Source: Cryptomeria japonica (taxonomy: Eukaryota; Streptophyta; Pinopsida; Cupressales; Cupressaceae). Taken from it: 64,000 bases of DNA. The notes below the pieces were generated by a model. It saw only the letters and a program-made list of their open reading frames with translations, did not search any database and was not told the DNA's origin. Made by a program: the position numbers and the translations under genes. Positions within the stretch are counted from its first letter, which is position 1. Every line of letters starts with the position of its first letter. Positions 50,477-60,556 of this stretch are shown here, piece by piece. Location of the stretch: the NCBI RefSeq assembly GCF_030272615.1, contig NC_081412.1:671798852-671862851 (forward strand), written 5' to 3'.

Positions 50477-50488
50477 GCTCTGATACCA
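50477..50488 (-). other. primer binding site of F
   Basis: Plus strand GCTCTGATACCA, so TGGTATCAGAGC on the minus strand, two bases inside the 5' LTR. Initiator-Met type. Confidence 0.9.
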
Positions 50489-50490
50489 AT

Positions 50491-51562
50491 TGTTAGGTCC
50501 CAGGGACAACTCAGAGGGGGGAGTGAATTAGTTGTCTTATAATATTAAACCAAAAACCACTTAATCAAATTACTGTTTAATATCGGTGGAATAGTCTATG
50601 ATATCGGTGAAACAAATTAATTGATAAATGCAATACCGGTAAAGATTAATGCATGAAACCAAAAGACAAAGTCATCCACAACACATAACACCAATATTTG
50701 TACGTGGAAACCTTGTAAGGGGAAAAAGAATGGTGGTAAACCTTACCCACAATCAGATGATACTACTATAGATAGTAAGTGTACATAAATAGGGTCTACA
50801 CATGCAGAAAGGCCAAGTGCCTAGAGCACACTGCTCAAACACAAATGGGAGTCACACTGACTATAATTGGATGGTTAAATCCAATAAGAATGTACTGCAT
50901 AAAATAGCATCTTCATATGCTAGTTTCAGTACCGGTGTAATGCTGATATGCTTTCATAAAAACCCTAGCTTCACCTTCAAATGATGTCTTTGTGTATAAC
51001 TCTGCTTAAACTCGCATATACCTTCACACACAATATTTTTCACATTCCACATTTGATCTTACATTTAAGATCTTCCATTTATACCATAACCTAAGACCAA
51101 TTATAGTAGGCCATCTCTATAAGATATTACAATAAAATCATTTACAAACATTACAATATCTGATGCAATAACCAATTGGACATGTCAGCTTAGTGCATTT
51201 ACAACATTAATTAATCATCTCCATAGCATGCCATGCTGATCTAGAAAAGTTAAACCTGTACCGGTGTAACCCTAGATAACCCTGGACCTATTTGCTGGTA
51301 AAAGAAAATATGCAAATATGAATATACTAATAACCAACTTTCCAAGATACAATGTCCAAACAATGTCTTCGACATTACCAAGTATTTTCCATGCCATTCC
51401 AAGTGTCGGTGATCACTATATTCTGCCGGTGAACCATATACCAATGACTGTGCATTAGTCACTTGCTTGCCAGTGAATGTTGCTAGATCTCCAAAGTGCA
51501 AGAGTTGATAACTATTTAGTAGGTGTTGACATCAATGACAAAACCATACCAAAATACCAACA
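50491..51562 (-). repeat. 5' LTR of element F
   Basis: 1072 bp, plus strand TGTTAGGTCCCAGG ... AAATACCAACA. Minus-strand TATA box at 51076-51083 (CATTTATA on plus). U5 motif at about 50700-50740. Confidence 0.95.
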
Positions 51563-51567
51563 TTGTG

Positions 51568-54488
51568 AACACCTAATGAGTCAGGTCTAGGGCTTACCAA
51601 TCCTCTTAAATTTCTTGCTCTGCTTATTATTTTATCTTTCTCCTTCTCAAAAGCAAAAACTTAGTTCTCCAAAGACAAAATTTGTCCATCAATAGATGTA
51701 GTTAGTGCAGTCAATCCATCAAAAGTGTTAGCAATATTAGCCATTTTGTCATATAGCTCCTTCAATCTTCTATAGATACATTAGCTGTAAGACTTCCTAT
51801 ATTGCAACATACTAAGTTTGTCTTCTATTTTATTCTTCCCAGTTTCTATGAGCTGATCAAAAGCTTCTCTTTTAGCTACAAAGAAACTATCCAAGGCCTT
51901 TCAATCTGCAATCTATCTCAAGGATTGAAAGTTATTAGATATGTGCTTTGTTAAAGTCTTGAGCTTACCAGAAGGGCTTGCTCCATCCTCAATCTGGCAA
52001 TCGGGCATTATTCTGTGTAGTACAGAGATTGATTGATCAATTAACCCTTTATCTACTATTCCTTCCTTCAATAATTTCTAGGTGGCCATCATAATTAATT
52101 TTGTTGGACTTAACTCAGAGATTGATTTCTTCTCAACATGAGAAGTGTAAATTGCCGAAACTCTTGTTGGGGAATCAATTTTGCCTGCTGGTATGGACTC
52201 AGTTGATTTTACCTTATCCATCTCAACCTTTTTTGCACTAGTGGCTTCGCCACTTGGTTCAGTATCGGTTACTATCAGTGGAGTATCATCCATAGTATTT
52301 CCATTGTCCTATACATTTTCTTGCTCAAAATTGGTTTGTAACTATATAAACTATACATTCTCTTTAACTACCAGTTGTGATTGTGCCAAAATTGGAGTAG
52401 AACTACCCAAAATAACCTTTCTTTTTTATTTGTCAGGAATGGCGGAGAATGTTTTCCTTGCAAATTCTTCTTGAGATGTGAGAAAGTCTGGGTTTTTCTG
52501 AAAGAATTTTGTCCATCCTTTGTCTCATTTACCACCTTATTTACTCTTCCCATCATAAGGCTTATCTGCCAGTTTTTACTACTAAAAATTGTCCTATTAG
52601 TAGTATCTATACACCTTTTCATTTCTTCATTATTTATAGCACCACATTGTTCCAAAAGTGCAACTTCCTTGATTTCCCTATCCCTCTTAACATCGTCAAG
52701 TCTTCTAGCTTCAAGTTTATTATATAGGGATAAAGGTATCTCCTTCAAAATTTCAACTAAGGCTTTCTTATAGATGTCTATATACAATAAAATAGCATCT
52801 TCTAATTCATTTCTCTCATTTTCTTCAAAATCTTCACAATACTTTGATACATCTTTTAATATTCCATCTTTTGTAACTTAATCATTAATTTCAGCACAGG
52901 TCATTGTTATCTTATCAGTTCCAGTTTCATCACCCTTCTTCTATTTACTTGTGGTTGCTAGTGTGACTAGTTTCCTCTTTAGCATAGGCATCCTTACCAG
53001 TGGCAGAGGTGCAGTAGGCTGACCTACCTTTCTGACAAGTCTCCTCCTTGGTTTTGCCTTTTGTTTCTCTACCTGTGGTTTTACCACATTCTTCCTTTTC
53101 ACCCTTCTAAAAGATAGATGCACATTATCCTCAGTGTCTGAATCAAAAGTGATACGGAAAATGTGAACTTGTAGCTTCTTCACTTCTCCAGTATCAACCT
53201 CTATCGCTTTGACTACCTGTTTAGATTTGGAGCCTAACTGAGTGTCTATCTTGTGAATCACATCTTGCACATATGTAGCCATCTTCGCTATTTTCTTCTC
53301 TCTTCTTTTCTTGTTAAAACTTGTTTTTACTTCAAGAGTCTTTTCCCCTGCTCTACCGAAGTGATCTATTTTATCATCTAATGGGGCATCTAACAACGTT
53401 TTTCCATAGAGTTAAAAAATCCTATCGTCTACCTCATATCCAAGCTTAGTAATCCATATTTGCCTGGGTTCAACTACTTCCATGAGAGTTTCATCAGTTT
53501 TCACCATGAAACATATGTCAGTGGGATACTTCTCCATAATTTTCTTTGAAATTCTTTCCCTTCGCCTCATGTTTTCTTGAAATGTCTTGAAATAACCCCA
53601 AATTTTCTCATCTCTACCAGTACCAAGACTGATGATAGCCTCTTTGATATTCATACCTACTAGTATGTCATGAGCTCATTGCTTCTTTCCTAAACTGGGT
53701 AGCTCATTTAGGAAGTAAAGCATTAAAAAAATAATTAAGTTTCCATATCTAAAGGTGCCTTTCTTGGTTCCTTTGATCTTAGTAAGGTTTAGCATCAATT
53801 GTTTCTTCACCCATTCACATAAATGATATTTCACATTATTCCTTAACATCTTATATACATCATGAATGCATGAACTTTCTACATAATTCAATTAGTTGGA
53901 TTGAGTTACCTTGTATCCTATGATCATGCCTGCAAACTTTATGTATGTGTCGGTAATTGTGCTTATCCTCATTGATCTGTTATCAAGTGTAGAGCTGGTG
54001 AGTTTCTGAACCTCTATATTGGAAATTTTCTTACTAGGTTCTTGTCCGACCCTAGGTAAGCTGGTGATAGCTTGAATAGCTTCCTTCATAATTATGTAGG
54101 TTCTACTTAACCAAATGAATTCATTGTGAACCGTGCTCAGAACGTATCTGATAACTTCATCATTAAATTCTGATAAATACAGAATACTGGTTAATGCTAG
54201 ATCTTCAATTACATTGAATTCTAGTTTGATCATTCTAAAGTCTCTCAGTATCACTGATTGATACATGCTTTTGATATCTTTGGTGCCCAAATCCTCAAGA
54301 GTGTACTGAATGTATTCCCTCACACCTTCAACATACATTACACCGTCAGGAACCCTAGAAAATGCTCTCACGGAGTCTTCCTTTTTGGAAATTTCAAGAA
54401 CCTCCTTAAAGACTGGCCTTAACCTATCCTTGACTTCGACGATTATGGGATTTACAATAAAAGTAGGAGCTAAAGATCCAGATGCCAT
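51568..54488 (-). pseudogene. ORF2 of H, main part (large protein of unknown function)
   Basis: Starts at ATG 54488 (MASGSLAPTF) and runs to the F insertion, then resumes at 36151. Total about 1000 codons. Residues 1-198 are open, and the rest is split by stops (about 53892, 53676, 53412, 52941) and frameshifts. Visible traits: ITSLPRVGQEP near residue 145; a hydrophobic stretch (IIFLMLYFLNELPSLG, near 53705-53750); a basic segment with KAKPRRRLVRK (about 53035-53065) that looks like a nuclear signal; LMMGRVNK (52545) and PSGEAT (52255) shared with remnant C; a Lys/Glu-rich helical C-terminal end. No protease, RT or integrase motif. The LPxxGxxP pattern faintly recalls plant transposon-associated proteins, which is weak inference. 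Confidence 0.75.
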
Positions 54489-54820
54489 TTCAAAAAATTC
54501 TTGATTGAATGCCAGTGAAAGATTTGAGTGCTTCAGATAATTACTTGAAATCCTTTCTCAATTCTTTGCTCACTCTTAATTCGTCTTTACTTCACTTTGA
54601 TTTCTTGAAATCTTGGTGAGTGAAAATGAATTCACTTACCCTCTTTTATCAGTGAATAAAAACATTTTTTTGTAATTAATGCTTCATCAACAACCCTATG
54701 GATGTCGGTCTCATAGTTATGTGCCAGGGTAACCTTTATTGATAATGAACACATTTCTCCAGATCTCCTTGGATCTCTTCCAAGGTAATATGAAAAATTT
54801 AGAAGTGACTTTGCCAACCC
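54489..54820 (-). other. spacer between ORF1 and ORF2 of H
   Basis: About 330 bp between the zinc-knuckle ORF1 and the ATG of ORF2. Short degenerate frames only (61 codons at 54632-54817). It may be the tail of ORF1 or an intergenic region with a splice acceptor for ORF2, which the sequence does not settle. Confidence 0.5.
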
Positions 54821-55979
54821 CTAAGGCTTATGCCTCAGTTACCAATGGAATTTCCTGTTGGTGGAGGAATACCTTGTTCTACCAGTGGAATTATCGGCAT
54901 AGATCCATATCCATTTTGTTCTTCACATTTTTTGACCCATCTCTTGGTGTGGTCCTATTACATTTCATCTACCTTCTGCTTTCCTTTCCCATTGTCTTTA
55001 TCATTATTAGCCAGTTGAGTCTTACTTCCACAATACTTAGCAATATGACCTATTTTATTGCATGCATAGCATGTAACATTGTTCTTCTAAATTTCTTTGA
55101 CATATCTAGTATTATTATTATTTCTTGACCTACAATGATTAGCAAAATGTCCAAAATTTTCACATGGATGACATTTAACATTCATTCTACAATCTTCTGA
55201 TCTATGACCATATTTATTGAGGTTTGTGCATTAACCGAGAACAAAATTATAGTTTTGATTTTCCTTATTTCTACATTATTTATCCATATGCCCAAATTTA
55301 TTGCAAACAAAACATCTACCATTGAATTTATAAGAATTATATTGCCTTATCAGTTTCCTCTATTTGATGAGTTCTTCATACCGGTTGTCTAATCTTCATT
55401 AGTAGTATCGAACCTTTTACCTTGTACAAATCCAAGTCCTCTAGAATTATCAATCTGTCTTTGTCTTTTTAGTAAGTCATCCAACTGTGCAGCACTGATC
55501 CTAAACTTTTCTTTATACTCAATTGCAATAGCCAGGTCATCTCTCAGAGTAGTTATTTTCCTTTCAAGTTCTTGTTCATTATTTCAGGAGTGTGCCAAAT
55601 AAGTTCTCAACAGATTATTCTCATGAGTCAATCTTCCACATTCATCAAACTTATTCTTCGGAGATAAAACAAGAATATCTTCCTTCTTCTTTTTGTCCTC
55701 AATATCTTTTGATAACCTCATGTTCAGATCTTGCATTTCATTCTTCATGAGCATATTTGCTTGACTTAGTTTCTGACATTTTTCCTTAAGAGCATTCTTC
55801 TCCTCATCATTCGATTGTTGCAAAATTTCTTTTTTATTGGCTTGAGCAGATGACAACCTTTCTTGTAGGATAAGAATGAATTCATTTGCAGAATTCAATT
55901 CTTCATGCAATTTCAAGTTCTTCACCCTTTCAGCATCATAATCCTCAAGAGCCATCTCAAGTTGTTTCTCCATAGCCAT
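54821..55979 (-). pseudogene. ORF1 of H: coiled coil followed by four CCHC zinc knuckles
   Basis: The first ATG after the primer site is at 55979 (MAMEKQ). Residues 1-130 are Glu/Lys/Leu-rich with heptad character (long coiled coil), followed by LRTYLAHS, then by LERKITTLRDDLAIAI. Then come four knuckle motifs on the minus strand between about 55314 and 55030: CFVCNKFGHMDK-C, a degenerate copy around NKYGHRSEDC, CHPCENFGHFANHC and CYACNKIGHIAKYC. A Lys-rich and then Pro-rich tail follows. Breaks: TGA at 55584, TAG and a frameshift near 55400, and several TAA/TAG in the knuckle region. It would be an RNA-binding, gag-like protein without the usual copia capsid. Function is inferred from the knuckles and position. 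Confidence 0.75.
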
Positions 55980-56039
55980 GTTCAAAGATTCCAGTTTCAG
56001 GATCTTCCTCAACCTGTTAAACTTCTTTTGAGGTACCAG

Positions 56040-56051
56040 GCTCTGATACCA
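56040..56051 (-). other. primer binding site of H
   Basis: Plus strand GCTCTGATACCA next to the 5' LTR. The same initiator-Met type site and two-base spacing as in E and F. Confidence 0.9.
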
Positions 56052-56053
56052 AT

Positions 56054-56962
56054 TGTTGGGATCTAGGAACATTGAGAAGGGGGGTGAATCAGTGTTCTAT
56101 TGGAATGAATAGTTTTTATCTTTCTACACCATACATATATATACTGGTAAACAAATAAGCATATAACAAGAAGCAAATAAACCATCCACATAAATGAATA
56201 CCATAACACACATAATTTATACTTGGAAAACCTCAATGAAGAAAAACCATAGTGGGATTTGTGACCCACAATATCAATTCACTAGCCATATGAAAAGATC
56301 TTATATAAAATAGGGGCCTGCACTTGCAGGAAGGCACACTGCCTAGAGCATATTGCTCATCACTAAAGACTCTCACTGACTACAAGCTTTCTACCAAAGT
56401 AAATTACTAAAAATGAACTCAAGAATGCATCTGTTATGCCAAATAGAGTTTCAGTTCTGGTTCTGCTCTGTACTGGTTCATAAACTTGAACTATTACCGG
56501 TATAACTTCTCCTCCATGAATTCTTTCCAAGCTATCTATAGATCGTTGCATGATATAATGTTCATATATAAAAATGATCTCCATACATATATTTCACATC
56601 ATACAGTTCTTCTATACCTATACATGTTTGACATCTATATCATCATATCACCATCATACTAATTTGACCTAGCAGACCGACTTTTGTACCTATTACAAAT
56701 GATATGCCTTATGTCAGCTTACAATGCATTTACAAAAGATAATCTATGTTGTCCTCGACAATAATTACAAAATAATTTACTAAATAAATCTTTCTTGATG
56801 TTGGCTTCCGTGAAGTATTGATGCTGGTGCTAGTGTAGGTCTGAATGCTTCCAATGCCAGTATATGTCGGTATATGCCTCCTAGTCTCAGTTTGTAACTT
56901 CCATTGGATCTTGTTGCCATCAATGACAACAAAATGAATCCAATGAGTGTCAATTTCCAATA
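56054..56962 (-). repeat. 5' LTR of element H
   Basis: 909 bp, plus strand TGTTGGGATCTAGG ... TTTCCAATA (terminal CA decayed to TA). U5 motif on the minus strand at about 56217-56258. Confidence 0.9.
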
Positions 56963-56967
56963 TTCAC

Positions 56968-57500
56968 CACCTTTGGAGGGGGTATCTTTCAGCATCGACA
57001 TGGGGACACTTGAGAAGTTTTCAGAGACCTCGTTCATCATGAGTTTTTTTCCTACATATTCCATTCATGATTGGGGAAAATTCATGGATACACATTTGGT
57101 TTTGTTTCTTCTTAAGGGGAGGAACGTTGTTCAACATTTGTGGAGAAGTTTCTTCATACATCTTCAAGTTTCTACCATTGGTGCAGATTATACATTGAGG
57201 GGGGGCTACCTATCTTCTCTTCTTCTCTCATATGGGGAGGACTTTTTCCTCACATGGGGTTTGGTCCTTTACATACTTGTTTGAGAGTTCATTGTATATT
57301 TTTCATATCTTTTTTGGGGGAAGGTTTTTTCCCATTGGGTTTTTCTCTCTTTCCCCACTTTATGAGAGATTGCATTGGTTTGCATGCATTTGCATTTATA
57401 TATGGGTACCTAACATGGCCATGTAGCTAGGAACCATCTTGCATTTCTTAGTTTCATTGTAGACTTAAGTGCATTCCCCTAAGTTGTACTTAAGGGGGGT
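56968..57500 (+). other. 3' internal region and purine tract of element I
   Basis: Continuation of I after H. It is T-rich and holds open frames of 96-126 codons without known motifs. It ends in 'acttaaggggggt', the purine tract directly before the 3' LTR. No integrase or RT sequence. Confidence 0.65.
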
Positions 57501-57998
57501 TGTTGGTGTAATTATTTATTCATCTTGAATATAATTACACTTACTTAAGTTTACTTAGGTACATGCACCACATTGTAGTTTTCATATCAGACACTTATGG
57601 AGATGTGCATTCATTGGGAGTGTGTATGTAGGAGAATTTACACCTTTTTATGGTGTGATGGTGTTATTAGTCTATCATATCCACTTATTGTGGAGTGATA
57701 ATTCCACCTTCGGTGGGTGATCCACCTCATACAGAATATTGAACTATTTCTCCTACTAAAACCTACCTACCTTTGCATCTCATTGAGCCACACGTCATAA
57801 TTGTGTGCTCTCTTGTCTCTTAGTCTTGCCTTTATAAGAAGGCTCATCTACATTATATGTAATAATTTTGATGATCCAGTTGATCTCTTTTGGCATTATT
57901 GATAGGAATACAGTTTATTCTTGTCATATTTAATCTCTCTTGTCATTGTGCTATCTTGTGGTCTCTTTGATCTTGGTTGCTTCAAGCATAATCTCACA
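57501..57998 (+). repeat. 3' LTR of element I
   Basis: 498 bp, TGTTGGTGTAATTATTT ... ATCTCACA. TATAAGAA at 57833-57840. Pairs with 22761-23257. Confidence 0.95.
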
Positions 57999-58052
57999 AT
58001 TATTTACATTAGTGACTATGAATATACATGTGATGCTTTGTAAAATGGGAAT

Positions 58053-59440
58053 TGTTAGGATAACAAAAACACAAACAACAAGTGATAGTGTTAGCAAATT
58101 AGAATTTAAACAATAACCTACTCAAGCATATCAAGAGAGATACTAAGTAAGAAATGGAAAGCATGCAAAGACGCAATAAATAAACTAAATTACTCCAAAT
58201 GCTGACCAAAACATCATAGTGTCTCCTCCCTTGTTCCTCTCCTCTCCAAGTTCCTAAATGAGTGTAGCTCTCAGTAGATTTTTGCACTATTTTTAGATGT
58301 CTTATGGAGATTCAAGATTATGAAATAAAAAGCTCATGAAATGCAAACATGAACAAACTAGAAATGAGATTATTATCTAATCTAGTGTTGATTTTAGTCC
58401 AAAAGAGTAAATATAAATGCAAATGCTAAATGATCTCTAAAATTCACTATAGATTAAATGCATACAAGTTTTCAGGATCTGGATTATGAAGAAATGGGCT
58501 CTATTTATAGAAAAAATGGAGCAATGGATGCTTGAGATGGAGTAATCTCAACAAGGGTAAAGATTGAGTGATATTAAATCCATGTGAGGGCTTTCAACCC
58601 AATCCCAGGATGACAAGTGACAACATGACATCGGTTAAAAGGAAAGGGAAGAAGCATTAAATGTTTGACATGACTTGAGGGTTAACTTGGGAGTTAAGGT
58701 CAATGCTGGGTTGAGTGAATAAATATATTATCCAATGGATAAACTCTTGTGCAAAGGTTAAAGGGATAACCATGGTCAAAGCAATAAATGCTTGAGAAGA
58801 CACATGGGCTACATGAGGGTTGAGTTAGGGGTCAAAGTCCCTAACCATGGGTGCAAGTGGATTTAACCATAAATGGTCGTATACGAGCCATTAGTGGTTT
58901 GGAAGACTTTAGAGGTTAAATTGTTGAACACACAAAGCATTAATTGCTTTTCAAAGACTTTGGAGTCTTTGAGAAGTGACTTCAAGTTGCTTAGGAATGT
59001 GACAATATTTAGGGGATAGATTAGGTTAATTAGGAAGGGTTTAGAAGAATCTAGAAGGCAGTTAGGATTGCAAGTGGATTTGGTGTGTGAGAGAAAATAG
59101 GATTTTAAATTAAAATAAGTTAATTTATTTCAATTTGTGGTTGCAACTTGCATTTGTAGGAAAATGCAAGTGGGGGGGTGAATGATTTAAATAAATGTTT
59201 TATTTAATTTATTTAAAAGAGGAAAAGGGGGATTTAAATTGAATAAATATGATTTATTCATTTAATTGATTTGTTATTTTGGTTTAATGAATTAATTAAA
59301 ATAAATTGAATAATTTATTTAATTAATAGAAGAATGTTTGAAGATGAGTTAATTAAATATTAATTGATGGATAGTGGATTTTTAATCAAATAAATAGCAA
59401 ATATTCATTTAATTAAAATGGATTGATTTATGTGACTACA
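58053..59440 (-). repeat. probable 3' LTR of gypsy-type element K
   Basis: 1388 bp bounded on the plus strand by TGTTAGGATAAC and TGTGACTACA, so on the minus strand TGTAGTCAC ... CCTAACA. A minus-strand TATA box CTATAAATAG is at 58501-58510, and a purine tract follows at 59441-59455 in the position expected for a minus-strand element. The start TGTAG and the tract resemble element G. The second LTR would lie beyond the window, so the assignment rests on one end only. Confidence 0.6.
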
Positions 59441-59455
59441 TTTGCCCCTCTTTGA
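59441..59455 (-). other. polypurine tract of K
   Basis: Plus strand 'tttgcccctctttga', which gives TCAAAGAGGGGCAAA on the minus strand just before TGTAGTC. Same design as 41989-42004 in G. Confidence 0.6.
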
Positions 59456-59752
59456 GATGGTGTGGTTTATCACATTGTTTCAAAGAAAGAAAAATAGGTG
59501 TGAAAAATGTATGCCCCATAAAATGTTAATTTAGTGGGTGGTATGCCCCCTTGAGAGATGGGCCAAAAATTTTCGAAAAATCGGGCAATCTCTCGAAAAA
59601 GAATGAAAATTGGTGGGGTGATAGAAGAGAAGAATTTAGTAACACTAGTGAAAAAATAGAAGAAATCGAAGATAATATGAAAAATATGAGGCTCAGGAAG
59701 TTCACGGGGACCATGGCGATGAGCAGAGTAAAATTTGGGTTACAGCGAAGGG

Positions 59753-59760
59753 TATATATG
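59753..59760 (+). promoter_or_regulatory. candidate TATA box for the antisense PMD gene
   Basis: TATATATG about 100 bp upstream of the predicted start codon at 59857. Position and sequence are suitable; activity is unproven. Confidence 0.35.
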
Positions 59761-59931
59761 GGGAGGAAGGGGTCAAAATAGGGTCATTTGCATTCGCGTT
59801 CGTAGAGAAATTTGAGCTCTAGGAGTGACCATTTGGAAGAGCAAGGAGCAGTTAGGATGTCAGTTCCCATAGTAAAGCACCGATTAGAGCAAGTTCATCG
59901 ATTCCAGCGGCCAAACGACTATGGACCAGCG

Positions 59932-60556
59932 GTATGTGAATTTAAATTTTTAAATTTTATGCATTTTTGATAGATTTTTTGCTAGGTCCAAGTTGAGTCA
60001 AGACAATAGCACTAAAACTATGTTTTAACATTGTTGTCAACTAAATTAGTGCTATTGTGCCGCTATAGAGCTATTGCATAGTGGTTTTAGCACTTTTGTC
60101 AAGTCTAGCGCTATTGTATAGCTATTTTAGCTCTTTTGCATGGTTGATTGAGCACTTTTGTTTTGAGGTAGCGCTATTGTATAGTCGATGTAGTGCTATT
60201 ATTGTTTTAGCACTATTGGGTAGTGGATTTAGCACTCTTGTCATCCCTTTAGCGCTGTTGAATGTAGAATAGTGCTTTTGTTAGGAAAATAAATGCCCGA
60301 GTGTGTGTGAACAAGAATCTCCAGATTCTAATGATGGATGGATGAAGATGTGAGGTGAGAGTTGTTTTGAACCATAGCAGTCTTGATGAGACTTAGGTCA
60401 TTAGGATAAATGTCTATTGTAGTCTAGGTGTGCCATGATTGCTTACCTGTTGAGACCTAAAGATACCTGATCAAAGTATCTTTTGATAGTCTAGGTAAAA
60501 ACTTAAGAAAGTTTGAAACAAAACAACTAATGATGATGGTTGATGCACGTGTGTAG
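59932..60556 (+). other. predicted intron of the PMD gene
   Basis: 625 bp from GTATGTG to GTGTGTAG, T-rich, joining two in-phase exons. It contains a cluster of AGCGCT/AGCACT repeats at 60003-60290. Confidence 0.5.
60003..60290. repeat. degenerate AGCRCT(A/T)TTGT repeats
   Basis: About twelve copies of a word close to TTTAGCGCTATTGTATAG, spaced roughly 20-30 bp, alternating AGCGCT, AGCACT, AGTGCT and AGCTCT. The core is palindromic. No known function. Confidence 0.7.

Larger units (their letters stand above)
36152..51562 (-). mobile_element. Ty1/copia element F (E family), inserted in H and split by G
   Basis: Its own sequence is 36152-40296 and 49022-51562, 6686 bp joined, nearly the length of E. 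Target duplication TTGTG at 36147-36151 and 51563-51567, inside ORF2 of H. LTRs of 1061 and 1072 bp differ at about 6% over the first ~300 bp by eye. Gag and protease lie at 49022-50433; integrase, RT and RNase H at 37576-40296. Several nonsense codons and one or more frameshifts make it inactive. Confidence 0.95.
34857..56962 (-). mobile_element. element H: non-autonomous two-ORF LTR element carrying F and G
   Basis: Its own sequence is 34857-36151 and 51568-56962, 6690 bp joined. Target duplication TTCAC at 34852-34856 and 56963-56967. LTRs are 915 and 909 bp and differ at about 11-12% over the first 210 bp by eye. It has the copia-style Met primer site and purine tract, yet its internal region encodes only ORF1 (coiled coil with four CCHC knuckles) and ORF2 (about 1000 codons, unknown). 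No protease, integrase or RT motif is seen. It is probably mobilised in trans by copia elements such as E/F. A second partial copy is remnant C. Confidence 0.85.
22761..57998 (+). mobile_element. element I: capsid/protease-only copia element, outermost of the nest
   Basis: Its own sequence is in four pieces: 22761-23316, 24356-24999, 31695-34856 and 56968-57998, about 5.4 kb when joined. LTRs are 497 and 498 bp and differ at about 11% of positions over the first 250 bp by eye. The flanks are GTTAT (22756-22760) and ATTAT (57999-58003), a duplication with one change. It has a Met-type primer site, a leader of about 1.9 kb, a gag of copia type, a protease remnant, and then no integrase, reverse transcriptase or RNase H. 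It is therefore non-autonomous. It hosts solo LTR J and elements E and H. Confidence 0.9.

Noticed and set aside
53705-53750. Hydrophobic stretch in ORF2 of H as an envelope-type transmembrane segment
   Set aside because: Single short segment in a pseudogene, no signal peptide or fusion-type features; not enough to call an envelope-like protein.
57140-57430. 96-codon and 126-codon plus-strand frames as genes
   Set aside because: T-rich hydrophobic frames in the 3' part of element I directly before its purine tract; no motif and different frames overlap.
59551-59781. 76-codon frame upstream of the PMD gene as its first exon
   Set aside because: Ends in a stop before the TATA-like box region and does not join in phase with exon 2; the ATG at 59857 fits better.
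60003-60290. CRISPR-like array
   Set aside because: Repeats are degenerate, short and plant-nuclear in context; no constant spacers.
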